Below are positions 19,958-28,845 of a stretch of 28,845 nt of DNA, piece by piece (the first letter of the stretch is position 1; each line of letters opens with the position of its first letter). The translations under genes were made by a program, and so were the position numbers. The DNA is taken from the NCBI GenBank assembly GCA_001642005.1, contig LWCA01000400.1, positions 1 through 28,845 on the forward strand. Reading direction: 5' to 3'. The DNA is from Intoshia linei (taxonomy: Eukaryota > Orthonectida > Rhopaluridae). The notes below the pieces were generated by a model, which worked only from the letters and a program-made list of their open reading frames with translations, made no database searches and was not told the DNA's origin.

Positions 19958-20300
19958 AAAGTGTCCTGGATTCAAATTCTTTTTTAAAAAAATGAAAATA
20001 CATTTATAGTAGTCCTAGAATTTTTAAAAAAATAATACCGATACAGTTATATATACAAACACAAAAAATTTAAATTTGACAAAATTACGCCTTTTCGGTC
20101 AAAACACATTTTAGTATTTATTTTTTTTATTTGGAAACTATTTTATGAAAACAAAAAATTTGAAATAGTTATAGAATATGTCCTAGAATTCAAAAAAGAG
20201 ATTATTCTAATACAGCTTATTCCAGTTGATATAAATAAAAAATTTCAACCCTAGAAATCTACTAATTCCTTGTGTAAAATATCTTTGGTCCGAATTTCAG
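19958..20300 (-). repeat. Dispersed modular repeat, second antisense copy
   Basis: On the minus strand, 20270-20190 reads GTAGATTTCTAGGGTTGAAA, then TTTATATCAACTGGAATAAG, very close to the first module of copy 1 (8566-8612). A second module with CTAGGAC lies at about 20060-19970. Two modules in tandem again, and no coding capacity. Confidence 0.65.
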
Positions 20301-20407
20301 TTTAAATTTTATCCATAAAACAATTATGATATTAAAAAAATATATATTTTTTTTAATCTGGAATTTGGAAAAATGATTCGCCCTTTTCCACAACTTTTCT
20401 CGAGGCC

Positions 20408-20436
20408 CCGAAACTGACTTGGTAAAGTAGTTTCGG
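20408..20436. other. Short hairpin in a locally G+C-richer patch
   Basis: CCGAAACT (20408-20415) and AGTTTCGG (20429-20436) form a perfect 8-bp stem with a 13-nt loop. It sits in one of the few G+C-richer patches of this region, beside the antisense modular repeat. No function can be assigned. Confidence 0.4.
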
Positions 20437-20439
20437 CTC

Positions 20440-21548
20440 TGGAATGGGATATTTAAAAATTTGGGTGTTTCATTTATAAATTATGGTCCAGTTTATTCGT
20501 TTCGTATAATACACCGAACAAAAAATAAAATAAAAGAAAAGGGGCTAGAAATTGCTAGTCTTTTGAATTTGAACGATTTTAAAGCGCCTACTGGTTGTTT
20601 AAATTCTTTTTTTAACCTGAAATTCCATTAAATAAAAAAAAATTGTAGGAGAAATTATTTTCTGAAGCTGTAGCATTCATAACCACTTAATACATAAAAT
20701 AAAGTTATACTTTAAATTTATCCTAACATTTTTGTATGAATGTCAATAATTACATTAAAAGGGGGTAAATATTAACCGATTTCATTTTTCAGGGTGATAA
20801 ATGTTTAAAATCAAAAAAGCATCCACATTCAAAATGGGTTTTTATAATAAAAAAAAAGTGGACACCCTATTATACATACATGTATTCAGAATTAAGTTAA
20901 TTATTAGCGTATAATACAAATATATTTGTTTATTGCAATTGTATCCATATTACAAAAATATGTTCAATTATTAAATCTTTAATTAAAAAAAAGTACGTTA
21001 TAAAAATCAGTCCAACTTTTTTGTGTCTATATGAGCTTATGGTTCTCAAAATAAAATAAGACATTCGCAGATCGTTATCAACAAAATTGTTTTTGGGGTA
21101 ATTTCCGCCAAAATTTTTTGAAATAGTGGTTATATGTACGAAAATACTGTTTAATGGATTTTTGATAAAATCTTGATAATATTAAAATTCATATTGCATA
21201 TATGAAATTATACATTATTAATTAAAATTTTAATAAAAAAGTTTTGTAAAATAATATTTACGCCTAGTTATTTCGGTAACTACGCATTAAAAATATCTAT
21301 AATTTTGAAATAATATATTTATTACACCCATATTCACTTTATGACGAAAATTAGTTAGATTGTCGTCAATAAGTTTAAAAATGTTGTTCTGTTGTATTTT
21401 TTTAAGAGCCACTGCTACAGAGAAGCTTTCTAAATTTTTTTTCATGATGTGGGCCTTTCCAAATTATTTTATTTGTGAATGGCATCCTACAGTAAATTTT
21501 ATTTAAATGATTATAAATAAATAGGATATCTATATTATGAATTCACAG
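20440..21548. other. Intergenic stretch, no gene recognised
   Basis: Only A+T-rich sequence. Segments such as GGGGGTAAATATTAACCG (20761) and AAAAGTGGACACCC (20859-20872) stand out from the background but could not be matched to a partner in the window. Confidence 0.35.
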
Positions 21549-21583
21549 ATTATTTTTCGCTGAGAACCAGTTGGGAAGAACTG
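21549..21583. mobile_element. hAT-type right terminus (solo)
   Basis: The reverse complement of this stretch starts CAGTTCTTCCCAACTGGTT, followed by CTCAGCG. It has the same general form as the other hAT ends here (CAGTG-TTCTCAACC). No left end with matching sequence or 8-bp flank was found. Confidence 0.4.
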
Positions 21584-21803
21584 CAATGTTTAATACTAAT
21601 TTAATTTGCAATTATTTTTCTGTATTTTACTTAAAAGTGATGAAAAAAACGTATTTAAAATCTAAAATTTTCAGCTACATCAAAATATTAATTTAGACTT
21701 GAACTCCGGGTCCACTTGAACCACGTGACAGTAATATTTAAACAAAAATGTTGGTATTTAATAAGAACGGGAGTAATTGATAAATTATATATATCATCGG
21801 ATT

Positions 21804-22283
21804 CAGAGCCGTTTTAAGACACTTCGTGGTCTGGGCTAAGCAAAGGGCCGGAGGCCCTTTAAAGTTTTGAGCGAAGCGATAAAAAAATTTTAGGGTACCT
21901 TTTTAGAAGCCTCTTTTTTGAAAATTAATAAGAGAAAATCAAAGATTTCCTATTTTTTTTTTTAAATATTCACTTAATAGAAAGGTTTTAATCTTTAATA
22001 TTATCATTTGAAACAGTTGTTATGTCAATATTATATGATGAACATTGTAGAATATATTTTAAATTGAATATTTATTAGAACTTTCAATTTTTAAATTATT
22101 TTAATTCCCACACTTTAAAACTTATAAACTGTTAAGTAAAATACAAATGTGAAGTATTTTTTAATAAATTTAAGTTTTTTTTTTTAAGATATAAGTGTAA
22201 AGTACTTTTATTAATTTGGGGGCCTTTTTTAAGAGTGGCCCTGGGTCTACAGCCCATATTATCCATGCCTTAAAATGGCTCTG
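21804..22283 (+). mobile_element. Complete hAT miniature element, 480 bp
   Basis: The left end CAGAGCCGTTTTAAGACA and the right end, reverse-complemented as CAGAGCCATTTTAAGGCA, form terminal inverted repeats. Flanking octamers ATCGGATT (21796-21803) and ATCTTATT (22284-22291) agree at 6 of 8 positions, as expected for an ageing hAT target duplication. The subterminal regions are G+C-rich for this window (AAAGGGCCGGAGGCCC on the left, GGGGGCC and GTGGCCCTGGGT on the right), with an A+T-rich non-coding centre. A truncated relative lies at 9544-9637. Confidence 0.88.
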
Positions 22284-23640
22284 ATCTTATTACAATAATA
22301 ATAGAGAAAAAAGTGATACTTTTTTACCCTTTTCTTCCTTTTTTTATCTTTAACGTGATAATTCTAATGAACGTATATAGCTTTAGTTAATGATAAACTG
22401 TATGGGATACTGTTTACTAAAAGTAATAAATATGTTTAATACACATATGAATGTTAAGAAGAGTAACATTATATAAATGTTTTGTATAGTTGTAATTAAC
22501 TGATTATTATGATGGATTAATGATCAGAGTTATTAAATATTATGTTTTAATTGTACGAAATAATTATATATTACACGTTTTCTATTCAACTATATTCTTT
22601 AATGTTACGTGTACTCGATACATATTGTATTTTAAAATTTTATTACCATTTGTACATTTGTACTGTTACAATTATCATTAATAAATTCATTTATTTTAAA
22701 TACGAGTATTATTTATGGTTAACATAATAGTTGCACGTATATAAGTTTATATATTAATACATGGATTGAAATGGGTAATTTTAATAATTGATTAATATTA
22801 TGGTTGACTAAAATTCGATTAAAAAAAATTTTCCTTACATCGCGAGTACACTCAAAAAATATAATAAATTAAATTCTTTAATTCTTTAAGAGTTGAATGA
22901 GGACATACTTTTTTTCTGGTTTTGAAATCACTATTTGATGGATTTCCATAATTTTCAATGAAAGAAGTATTTTTGTATATAATCTGTTCTATCTCAATTA
23001 TTTTTTTTTAATTTCGTAAATAATAATTTTTTATTTGACGCTTTATCTTCAACATTAAATTTTTTATTTTGTATGCAAATTGTAAAAAAACACCGAGAAA
23101 ATTAAGTTAAATTCAAAGAATGGTAGAGAATAGAATTGTCTCAAAAAAACTGTTCGTTTTTCGTTGGACTGATTTTTTGAATTGTCGCATCAATAGTTCC
23201 AATACTACAATTACGAGATACACCATGCGTAGTTTCATTATTCATGTGATTCAGAGCCGAACCTATCCATCTCGAGGACGCCCGAAAATAAAAAATAGTC
23301 CATAAAAGATTATAAACTACACGTAATTCATATAGCATTTAGTTCCCTCACTAGAGCTCTTGACTTGACATTTTGAATTTATGTTCATTAAAATTTCAAC
23401 ACAAAATAGTTGAGATATTTAATAATATAATTTTTTCAATGTCCCAGTTGGGAAACTGAGGCCTCCATTTAAAAAAAATTTATTTGAGACGAATGGCATA
23501 ACAAAAAGGGGGCAAGGGTAACAGTAGATTCGGCACTACGTGTGATGATTTAATTTGTTTAACAATATAATGAATAAACATAATAAATATATGATTTTAT
23601 CTTTAATAATATGGCCAAAATTCAGTTAAGCAATATAATC
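22284..23640. other. Intergenic stretch with no supported gene
   Basis: A short plus-strand frame (23120-23305) ends in PSRGRPKIKN, reminiscent of a transposase linker, and a minus-strand frame overlaps it. Neither has enough support for a call. The remainder is A+T-rich. Confidence 0.3.
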
Positions 23641-23932
23641 ATTGATTTTTTCACCAAATTTTTAAAAATTTTGAAGATAATTTTGGTGCCAAAATTTGGT
23701 AGGGTTTTTAAGGGAACATTTTTTTAAATATTTTGAAAATAATTTTTCGACCAAAATTTGGGGAAAAAAATATTTCTGTAAAAACCCTTTAAAATTTTTG
23801 ACGAAAAATTTTCATAAAAATATTTAAAAATTAGGTAAAAAAAATCCCATAAAAACCCAACCAAATTTTAGACACAAAATTATTTTCAAATTTTTTTAAA
23901 ATTGGGTGAAAAAATTTTTCGAAAAAATCAAT
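23641..23932. repeat. Imperfect palindrome (foldback) of about 290 bp
   Basis: The left half begins ATTGATTTTTTCACCAAATT and contains GATAATTTTGGTGCCAAAAT and GGTAGGGTTTTTAAGGG. The right half, reverse-complemented, reads ATTGATTTTTTCGAAAAATT, a CACCCAATTTTAAAAA block, AAAATAATTTTG and AATTTGGTTGGGTTTTTATG in the same order. The centre of symmetry is near 23787. Base runs of AAAATTTT blur the alignment, but the GGGTTTTTA / TAAAAACCC pair and the ends are clear. It is non-coding. It may be a foldback-type miniature element, or a hairpin if transcribed. Confidence 0.75.
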
Positions 23933-23989
23933 AATATTATAAATTAGTAAAATCGATGATGTATCGCTCAAATGAATGTCGCTTTAGAC

Positions 23990-24681
23990 CAGTGTTTCTC
24001 AACCTGTTTTTCGCCGTGGACCATATTTTATTCTAAAAATTTCTATAGACTACCATTATATATTAACGAATAAACCTATTTTAATTTCAATAGTTATATA
24101 TTTGTATTAAAACGAGGATTAAAAAAATATAAATTGAGGAAAAAACAAAACTAAATTTATATTTATACAAAAAATTATTTTTTTCAATGCCTTATTTGTT
24201 CTTGGTATTTCTTACAGTGTAATTAATACAAAATATTGATTCAATTGCAATATTATTGTACATTGGTTATCCAGTTGATTCTTTTTTTTTATAAAAATGT
24301 CAATTGATAATTTATATTTATTAAAAGTATAATTACAGAAAATATGGCTTAAACCAACATCATTGTTGGAAATGATATCATTGAAGATTTGTCAATTTAA
24401 AAAATTTGTGGATTCAACGCAGTACCGAGCCCCCCTTCGTTGGAGTATCGAAGACATTTTTATATTGTGAAGGCCTGATTTTTCCAACTTGAGTATTAAA
24501 AATATAACCAGCATTTCCCAAATGCCGGTCCGCCGTTAAAAAAGTGTGAGATCCCCTGATATGACAGTTTAATAGCGATAATAAAAATTTCTAATGGATA
24601 TATTTTAAATAATATCTTGAAGCTCTGTGAGGACCACCAAAAAGTTTCTGTGGTCCACATGGACCACGTTGAGAATCACTA
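23990..24681 (+). mobile_element. hAT-type element, 692 bp, non-autonomous
   Basis: The left end is CAGTGTTTCTCAACCTG. The right end, reverse-complemented, is TAGTGATTCTCAACGTGGTCC. Octamers CTTTAGAC (23982-23989) and CTCAAGAC (24682-24689) agree at 6 of 8 positions. GTGGACC-type sequence lies inside both ends. An additional hAT-like edge, CAGCATTTCCCAAATGCCGG, occurs internally at 24509, so a nested second insertion is possible. No transposase reading frame is present. It ends 225 bp before the ovo start codon and so sits in that gene's presumptive promoter. Confidence 0.78.
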
Positions 24682-24906
24682 CTCAAGACTATAGAGAATG
24701 GACGTAAAATTTTATAAATATTTGATTTTACTTTGAGAATTATAGTTCATAATGATGATAAAAGTATTTGATCGGTTGGTCAACAAATCTAATATACCAA
24801 AAAATTATCGATATTTACATTTCAGAGATTTAAAGGGTTACAAATTAACAATTATTGATAATATTCCACGGTTAATTAAACAAAATTTTCAATTATAAAA
24901 TAAATA

Positions 24907-26223
24907 ATGCATTGTATAGGTTTAATTGAAAATGAAATCAAAAAAAATTCACATACTCCCAATGAAATAAAATTTAATAAACCTCAATCTCTATCATCAG
25001 AATACAACAAAAGTTTTTTTATCAAAAACATTTTAACGACAGATGGATCCAAAATATTAGGTAAAATTATTTTTATGTTTTTTAATAATTTTTAGATCTA
25101 TGCTCTCTCAAAAAAAAAATTAAAGTTGATTCATTGCCAGTTGATGAAGATAAACCAGATTTACATTCACTTAGCTCATACCCAGCGAATCTCAACCTAT
25201 CATCTTTTCAAAATAATATATTTCCAATTAATTTTGATTTAAATATGCAAAATAATCTGAATCAATTAGCACTAAATTCTTCTTTGGTGACATCAAATTT
25301 ATCCATTAATAATAATTCTCAATTTTATTCAAAAATGGAATCTTGTAAAAGTTTAAATTATCTCATGTCATTAACTTGCGATAATCCTCTCTATCCCTCT
25401 CAAAATAATATATTAAATTCTTTCAATTTAATGAAATATAACTCAACTCTTGGTTCATCTTCTGATTGTTTAAATGACTACCAAGAAAATCTTAGATTAA
25501 ATTATTTACCCAATAAATTGACTAAATATCATCAAATTGCAATGGATATTGAAATGGGTAAGTTTACTCAACACGATACAAATATTTGTGTCAATCGACC
25601 TCTCAATTTAAATCACCCAGAAAACAATAAAATTGTGAACGCTATGATAGAGGTTGATTTATTTTTTTATTTTTTTACTAAATTTTTAGCTTCACGGACC
25701 AAGATCAATAATGATTGTCAATGATGGATACGGTATAAAGAACCCTCTATATACGAAACAAATGACCGATATTTGTCCGTCCGATTACAGTATATTTTTT
25801 TATTATAAAATTTAATAAAGTATAGTTATAAATAATTTGGATAATACCTATTCTTGTCGAGCTTGCAAAACAAAATGTGATAATTTAAAACTTCTTTATC
25901 GCCATTTAAAATGTCACAGTCAAATTAAAAGATTTATTTGTTCGTTATGTTTTAAAGGATTCAATGATACCTTCGATTTGAAAAGACACACCCGAACACA
26001 TACCGGTGTTCGTCCTTACGAGTGCATTGAACCAGGATGCGATAAAAAGTTTTCTCAGAGATGTAGTTTGGAATCTCATCAAAAAAAATTACATGGAATT
26101 AAAGCTAGATATTCGTACAAACAAAGACGAAGAAAATTATATATTTGTGAAATTTGTGGATTTAGTGCTCAAACTTCCGAATTGCATTTGAAACATAAAG
26201 CTACAGTTCACAATAAATATTAA
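24907..26223 (+). CDS. ovo: Ovo/Shavenbaby-type C2H2 zinc-finger transcription factor, four exons
   Basis: Joining 24907-25060, 25096-25652, 25690-25789 and 25826-26223 gives one 402-residue frame. Ovo/OVOL proteins are nuclear regulators of epidermal differentiation and germline development. The C-terminal block is diagnostic: finger 1 (Cys281, Cys284, His297, His301), finger 2 with KGFNDTFDLKRHTRTHTGVRPY (Cys309-His329, named by landmarks), finger 3 with SQRCSLESHQKKLHG (to His360), then the basic YSYKQRRRKLYICE linker and finger 4 (Cys378, Cys381, His394, His399). Exon 3 carries IMIVNDGYGIKNPLY. The N-terminal 240 residues are Asn/Ser/Leu-rich and poorly conserved. Odd points: finger 3 has Cys-x4-Cys instead of the usual Cys-x2-Cys, and the N-terminus (MHCIGLIENE) only vaguely resembles the usual repressor start. 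The ATG is the first after an in-frame TAA (24901-24903); an extra upstream exon cannot be excluded. Confidence 0.93.
25061..25095 (+). other. ovo intron 1, 35 nt
   Basis: GTAAAATT donor and TTTTTAG acceptor, phase 1 (G/AT restores an Asp codon). Reading through it hits TAG at the acceptor. Splicing restores DLCSLKKKIKVDSLPVDEDK in frame with the long second exon. Confidence 0.85.
25653..25689 (+). other. ovo intron 2, 37 nt
   Basis: GTTGATTT donor and TTTTTAG acceptor, phase 0 (GAG/CTT). The 37 nt are not a multiple of three; removal restores the frame into LHGPRSIMIVNDGYGIKNPL. The interior is almost pure A+T. Confidence 0.8.
25790..25825 (+). other. ovo intron 3, 36 nt
   Basis: GTATATTT donor and AGTATAG acceptor, phase 1 (A/TT gives Ile). 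The unspliced frame meets TAA inside. Splicing joins CPSDY to IINNLDNTYSCRAC, directly before the first zinc finger. Confidence 0.85.
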
Positions 26224-27180
26224 AATTTACCTATTGTGAATACCTCAATTTTTGTAATCTTTAATAGTGAATATTGTATGTATTACTTACAAATAATTTA
26301 ATAATATTTCATCGATATGCTGAAGATAATTCAGGATAAATTAATATAATTTGTAAAACTAATTTTAGGTATAATTTACGTTAAAAGGAAATTATAACAA
26401 ATCTATTGTTATGGGCAAACTATCCCAATTATTAACTGTAACTAACTGAATCATTAAAAAGATACTTATAATTACTTTTGTTTATAAAACTAATATAGTC
26501 CCATGTGTAATAATGCCAAGATTATACATTTAAAATATTTTGACATGATACACACAAGTTTAAAATCAATTTTTGGAACAATAGTACACTATTGTTTTAA
26601 AAATAAAACCATTTAACCACATTTTTTGGTTGTGTACTATATGAGAATATCATGTTATCATTTATTAACCAAATTGATAATTGATTCAATGTAAATATTT
26701 CAAATTAATTTGTTTATAAATATTTATAAAATTATCAGCAAACAGTTGGAAATCAATTATGGATTCAATTTATGACTTGGTATTTATAAAATGTAATAAT
26801 TAATAATATAAATGTAGACAATTAGTGTTTATTTTTTCAAGTATATTCCTTATTTTCATTTTTTTTGATTTTTCAATTAATATTAAATACATCTTCAAAT
26901 TGCGAATTTTAAATAGTTGGTTTATAAATTATAATTTATTAATATTGCTTTTATTTTCAAATTATTTCGGTTATATCAAATTAGAATATTTACTAACCAA
27001 GTAAATCAGTAAAAGTAAGGATTCTTTTACAGATGTTTACAGAGTTTCTCATGAATATAAATTTATTTTTCAACAATATAAATTTTTAAGTAAATAATAC
27101 TACATGTAATTAATATTCGAAGTTCGATGAAAAAAACAAGTGTAGAAGTGATTTCTAGATAGTAATGATAATTTTACAAG
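26224..27180. other. 3' flank of ovo, nothing recognised
   Basis: A+T-rich sequence with no transposon end, RNA gene or open frame that can be supported. Confidence 0.4.
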
Positions 27181-27190
27181 AATTAAAATT

Positions 27191-27425
27191 ATGCGAAGGT
27201 TCTTTCTGGAATTTTTAAATAAGTATAAGATTTATAGAGTATTTGAGAACAGGCCGATTATTGTAATAGATAATGTGAGGTTCACCACTGTGCGGAAATA
27301 ATTTCTTTGTTGAGAAGAGAAAATGTAGAACAAATATTCTTACCACCCTATAGTCCTGACTTGAATCATATTAAAAACTTTTCAGCGTAATAAAATCACG
27401 TAAAATGCGTCCTAGGGCTAAAACT
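27191..27425 (+). pseudogene. Tc1-type transposase C-terminal fragment, broken
   Basis: The reading FLEFLNKYKIYRVFENRP leads into IIVIDNVRF, which contains the second catalytic Asp. After a one-base frame change it continues HHCAEIISLLRRENVEQI, then the hallmark LPPYSPDLN (27339-27366). Another frame change near 27385 is needed to reach SVIKSRKMRPRA. The spacing between Asp and the third acidic position is 34 residues, as in Tc1-type DD34E enzymes, but the Glu of the usual LNPIE is here Lys (LNHIK). Two frameshifts plus loss of the catalytic Glu make it dead. No terminal repeats were found, and it is unrelated to the mariner that starts 25 bp downstream. Confidence 0.75.
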
Positions 27426-27449
27426 CCAATTAGTTAAGTTAAGAATATA

Positions 27450-28197
27450 TTAGGTTGTCCAATAAGTGATGTCATTTTATAGAGTACCATGGTAACCAAG
27501 GATGATAACCATTGTTTTTTTAGTTTTGTATTGTCACATTGAATCCACTTATCATCTCCAGTTACCACATATTCCAGAAATGCTTCACTCTTCAGTCGAA
27601 ATAATAAAGAGAAACATATATTAACTCTATTTAATCTCTGCTGATTTGACAATTAGTGAGGAACCCATATACCCGACCTATTGACCTTTTTCATCCTTTT
27701 TAACATATTAAACACACTTGATTTTGAACAACCAGCAACATTAGTAAGCGATCTACATGTTTGAATAGGAGAGATGTTCAATGCTTCTTTTATTGAATCA
27801 ATATCACCCACGAGAGGTTTACCGGAATGTATGGGCATCCCTTAAGCTATAATTTTTTTTAATTAACTTAGTGAACCATCTTTGTATTTTTCTTTGTTGT
27901 ATGACATCTTGGCCATACACACTACATATATTTTGAGTTGCTTAAACAGCAGAATGAGAATTATTATACTTATATAGTAGAATATGGCGAATATGTTCTT
28001 CAAAATCACAAAAGTTTTTTTTCTATTATCATAATAAATATTTGTGTATATTAATAATTTACACTTTCATCTGATTCATCATTAAATATTTTATCCAAAA
28101 GCATTGTTAATTTAAAATTATTTTAAATGTTTTTGATCATATAGTGATTAAAAAACATTGTGAAAATAAAAGCGACATAACTTTATGGACAACCTAA
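27450..28197 (-). mobile_element. Internally deleted mariner element with both ends
   Basis: The left end TTAGGTTGTCCAATAAGTG and the right end, reverse-complemented as TTAGGTTGTCCATAAAGTT, are mariner-type inverted repeats. TA precedes the left end (27448-27449) and follows the right end (28198-28199), the expected target duplication. The 748 bp compare with about 1.3 kb for a complete mariner. The missing part is the transposase C-terminus. Confidence 0.9.
27470..28060 (-). pseudogene. Mariner transposase, N-terminal two thirds, broken
   Basis: On the minus strand: EHIRHILLYKYN-type start of the helix-turn-helix (near 28000), a stop, NICSVYGQDVIQQRKIQRWF, a frame change, then GKPLVGDIDSIKEAL and SPIQTCRSLTNVAGCSKSSV (second helix-turn-helix). 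GIWVPH follows, then after another frame change RVNICFSLLFRLKSEAFLEY and VTGDDKWIQCDN with the first catalytic Asp. The frame then runs KKQWL straight into the terminal repeat, so the second and third catalytic residues are deleted. Motifs such as WVPH-L, VTGD(E/D)KW and RRW(F) identify mariner proper rather than Tc1. Multiple stops and frameshifts rule out activity. Confidence 0.88.
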
Positions 28198-28403
28198 TAC
28201 AATTAGTGTTAGAAGAAATTAAAACAGCGATCTTTTTATCAAAAAATTTATATTGTTGAAAAATAAATTCATATTTATGAAAATAAAATTTATATTCATG
28301 AGAAACTCTGTATTATTATTTACATGTTATCAACATATCATAAATTATGGCATGAAACTTACATGTCTTGAATTAAAAAGTCAATAATTAAGTTTACTTT
28401 ATA

Positions 28404-28445
28404 CTAGTGGAATCCCGATTAAAACGAGAAATTTGTATGATAAAA
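28404..28445 (+). mobile_element. pogo-like terminal sequence, solo left end
   Basis: TAGTGGAATCCCGATTAAAA, then ACGAG, resembles the CAGTGGAATCCCGATTTAACGA-style ends of pogo-type elements. No right partner was found before the window ends. Confidence 0.35.
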
Positions 28446-28587
28446 CAATTCTATTTAAAATTTTCATATAAAATCGTACATAGCTCTAATGATAAAGATT
28501 CAACAAAGAAAATTGCCTTGAGTGAATAACTACACTATTATGTATGTAACAACTTCAGATAAATATAATAGACTAGCTTGGCTGTTT

Positions 28588-28668
28588 TGTATTTGGTACA
28601 AATAGGCACCTAGCTCTGTCAAGGCGCACTTTTTTAATTATACCATAAAAATAAAATATTACATAAAA
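28588..28668 (+). repeat. Dispersed repeat, copy 2
   Basis: Shares GTACAAA-AG-C-(C)CTAGCTCT, GGCGCAC and TACCATAAAAATAAA with 7893-7975, same orientation and order. Non-coding. Confidence 0.5.
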
Positions 28669-28845
28669 ATACCACTACACACTATTAAACGGGTGAAAAT
28701 TTTTTTTATTTTTAATTCTAGGATTATTAATTATATCAAATATTTTAATGAAATAATTTCTCAAAAAACGGTTAAGCAATACACTGCGTTACAAGTTATT
28801 ATGCAAACATTAAAAACATTAATAATTTAAAAAGTAGTAACTTAA

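Noticed and set aside
23120-23338. Overlapping frames, one with PSRGRPKIKN resembling a transposase linker
   Set aside because: The GRP-like string alone is too little; no helix-turn-helix before it or catalytic block after it.
24509-24681. Separate small hAT element starting at CAGCATTTCCCAAATG
   Set aside because: Its 8-bp flank (AATATAAC) does not match the right flank (CTCAAGAC), whereas the left end at 23990 does at 6 of 8 positions; kept only as a possible nested edge.
1-28845. tRNA, rRNA, snRNA and CRISPR arrays
   Set aside because: I looked for T-loop-like GTTC-A-TC boxes, conserved rRNA strings and regularly spaced repeats and found none convincing.

Overview
This is an extremely A+T-rich animal nuclear genomic window. 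Evidence for an animal is an ovo/shavenbaby-type zinc-finger gene, a Taspase1 homologue and a typical metazoan set of decayed transposons (hAT, mariner, Tc1, pogo/jerky-like and Ty3/gypsy). I cannot name the species. The most informative lineage clue is that the only clearly spliced gene has three introns of just 35, 37 and 36 nt.

Layout. 546-1529: intronless Taspase1-like threonine protease (+). 1.8-5.6 kb: repeat and transposon debris, with an antisense copy of a modular repeat, a pogo/jerky-like transposase remnant and a Ty3/gypsy integrase remnant. 6000-7796: a single-exon 598-residue protein of unknown function built on a Trp-centred repeat of about 33-43 residues. 7.9-16 kb: almost entirely mobile-element remains. 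These include two sense copies of the modular repeat, a Tc1 fragment inserted into a hAT miniature element, a pogo-like solo end, a hAT miniature element with a perfect 8-bp target duplication, and a pogo/Tigger-like transposase C-terminus. 16.1-16.5 kb and 19.0-19.3 kb: two orphan reading frames of uncertain status. 19.9-24.7 kb: another modular-repeat copy, a complete 480-bp hAT miniature element, a ~290-bp foldback palindrome and a 692-bp hAT element. 24907-26223: the ovo-like transcription factor in four exons (+). 27.2-28.7 kb: a Tc1-type transposase fragment, an internally deleted mariner with both ends and its TA duplication, and a pogo-like end.

No operon or shared pathway links the three convincing genes. 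Taspase1 and Ovo both act in the nucleus (proteolytic maturation of transcription regulators, and epidermal/germline transcription), but nothing here shows they work together. The intergenic space is dominated by dead DNA transposons, and the ovo 5' flank within 1.3 kb of its start codon is largely foldback and hAT sequence. No rRNA, tRNA or CRISPR array was recognised.
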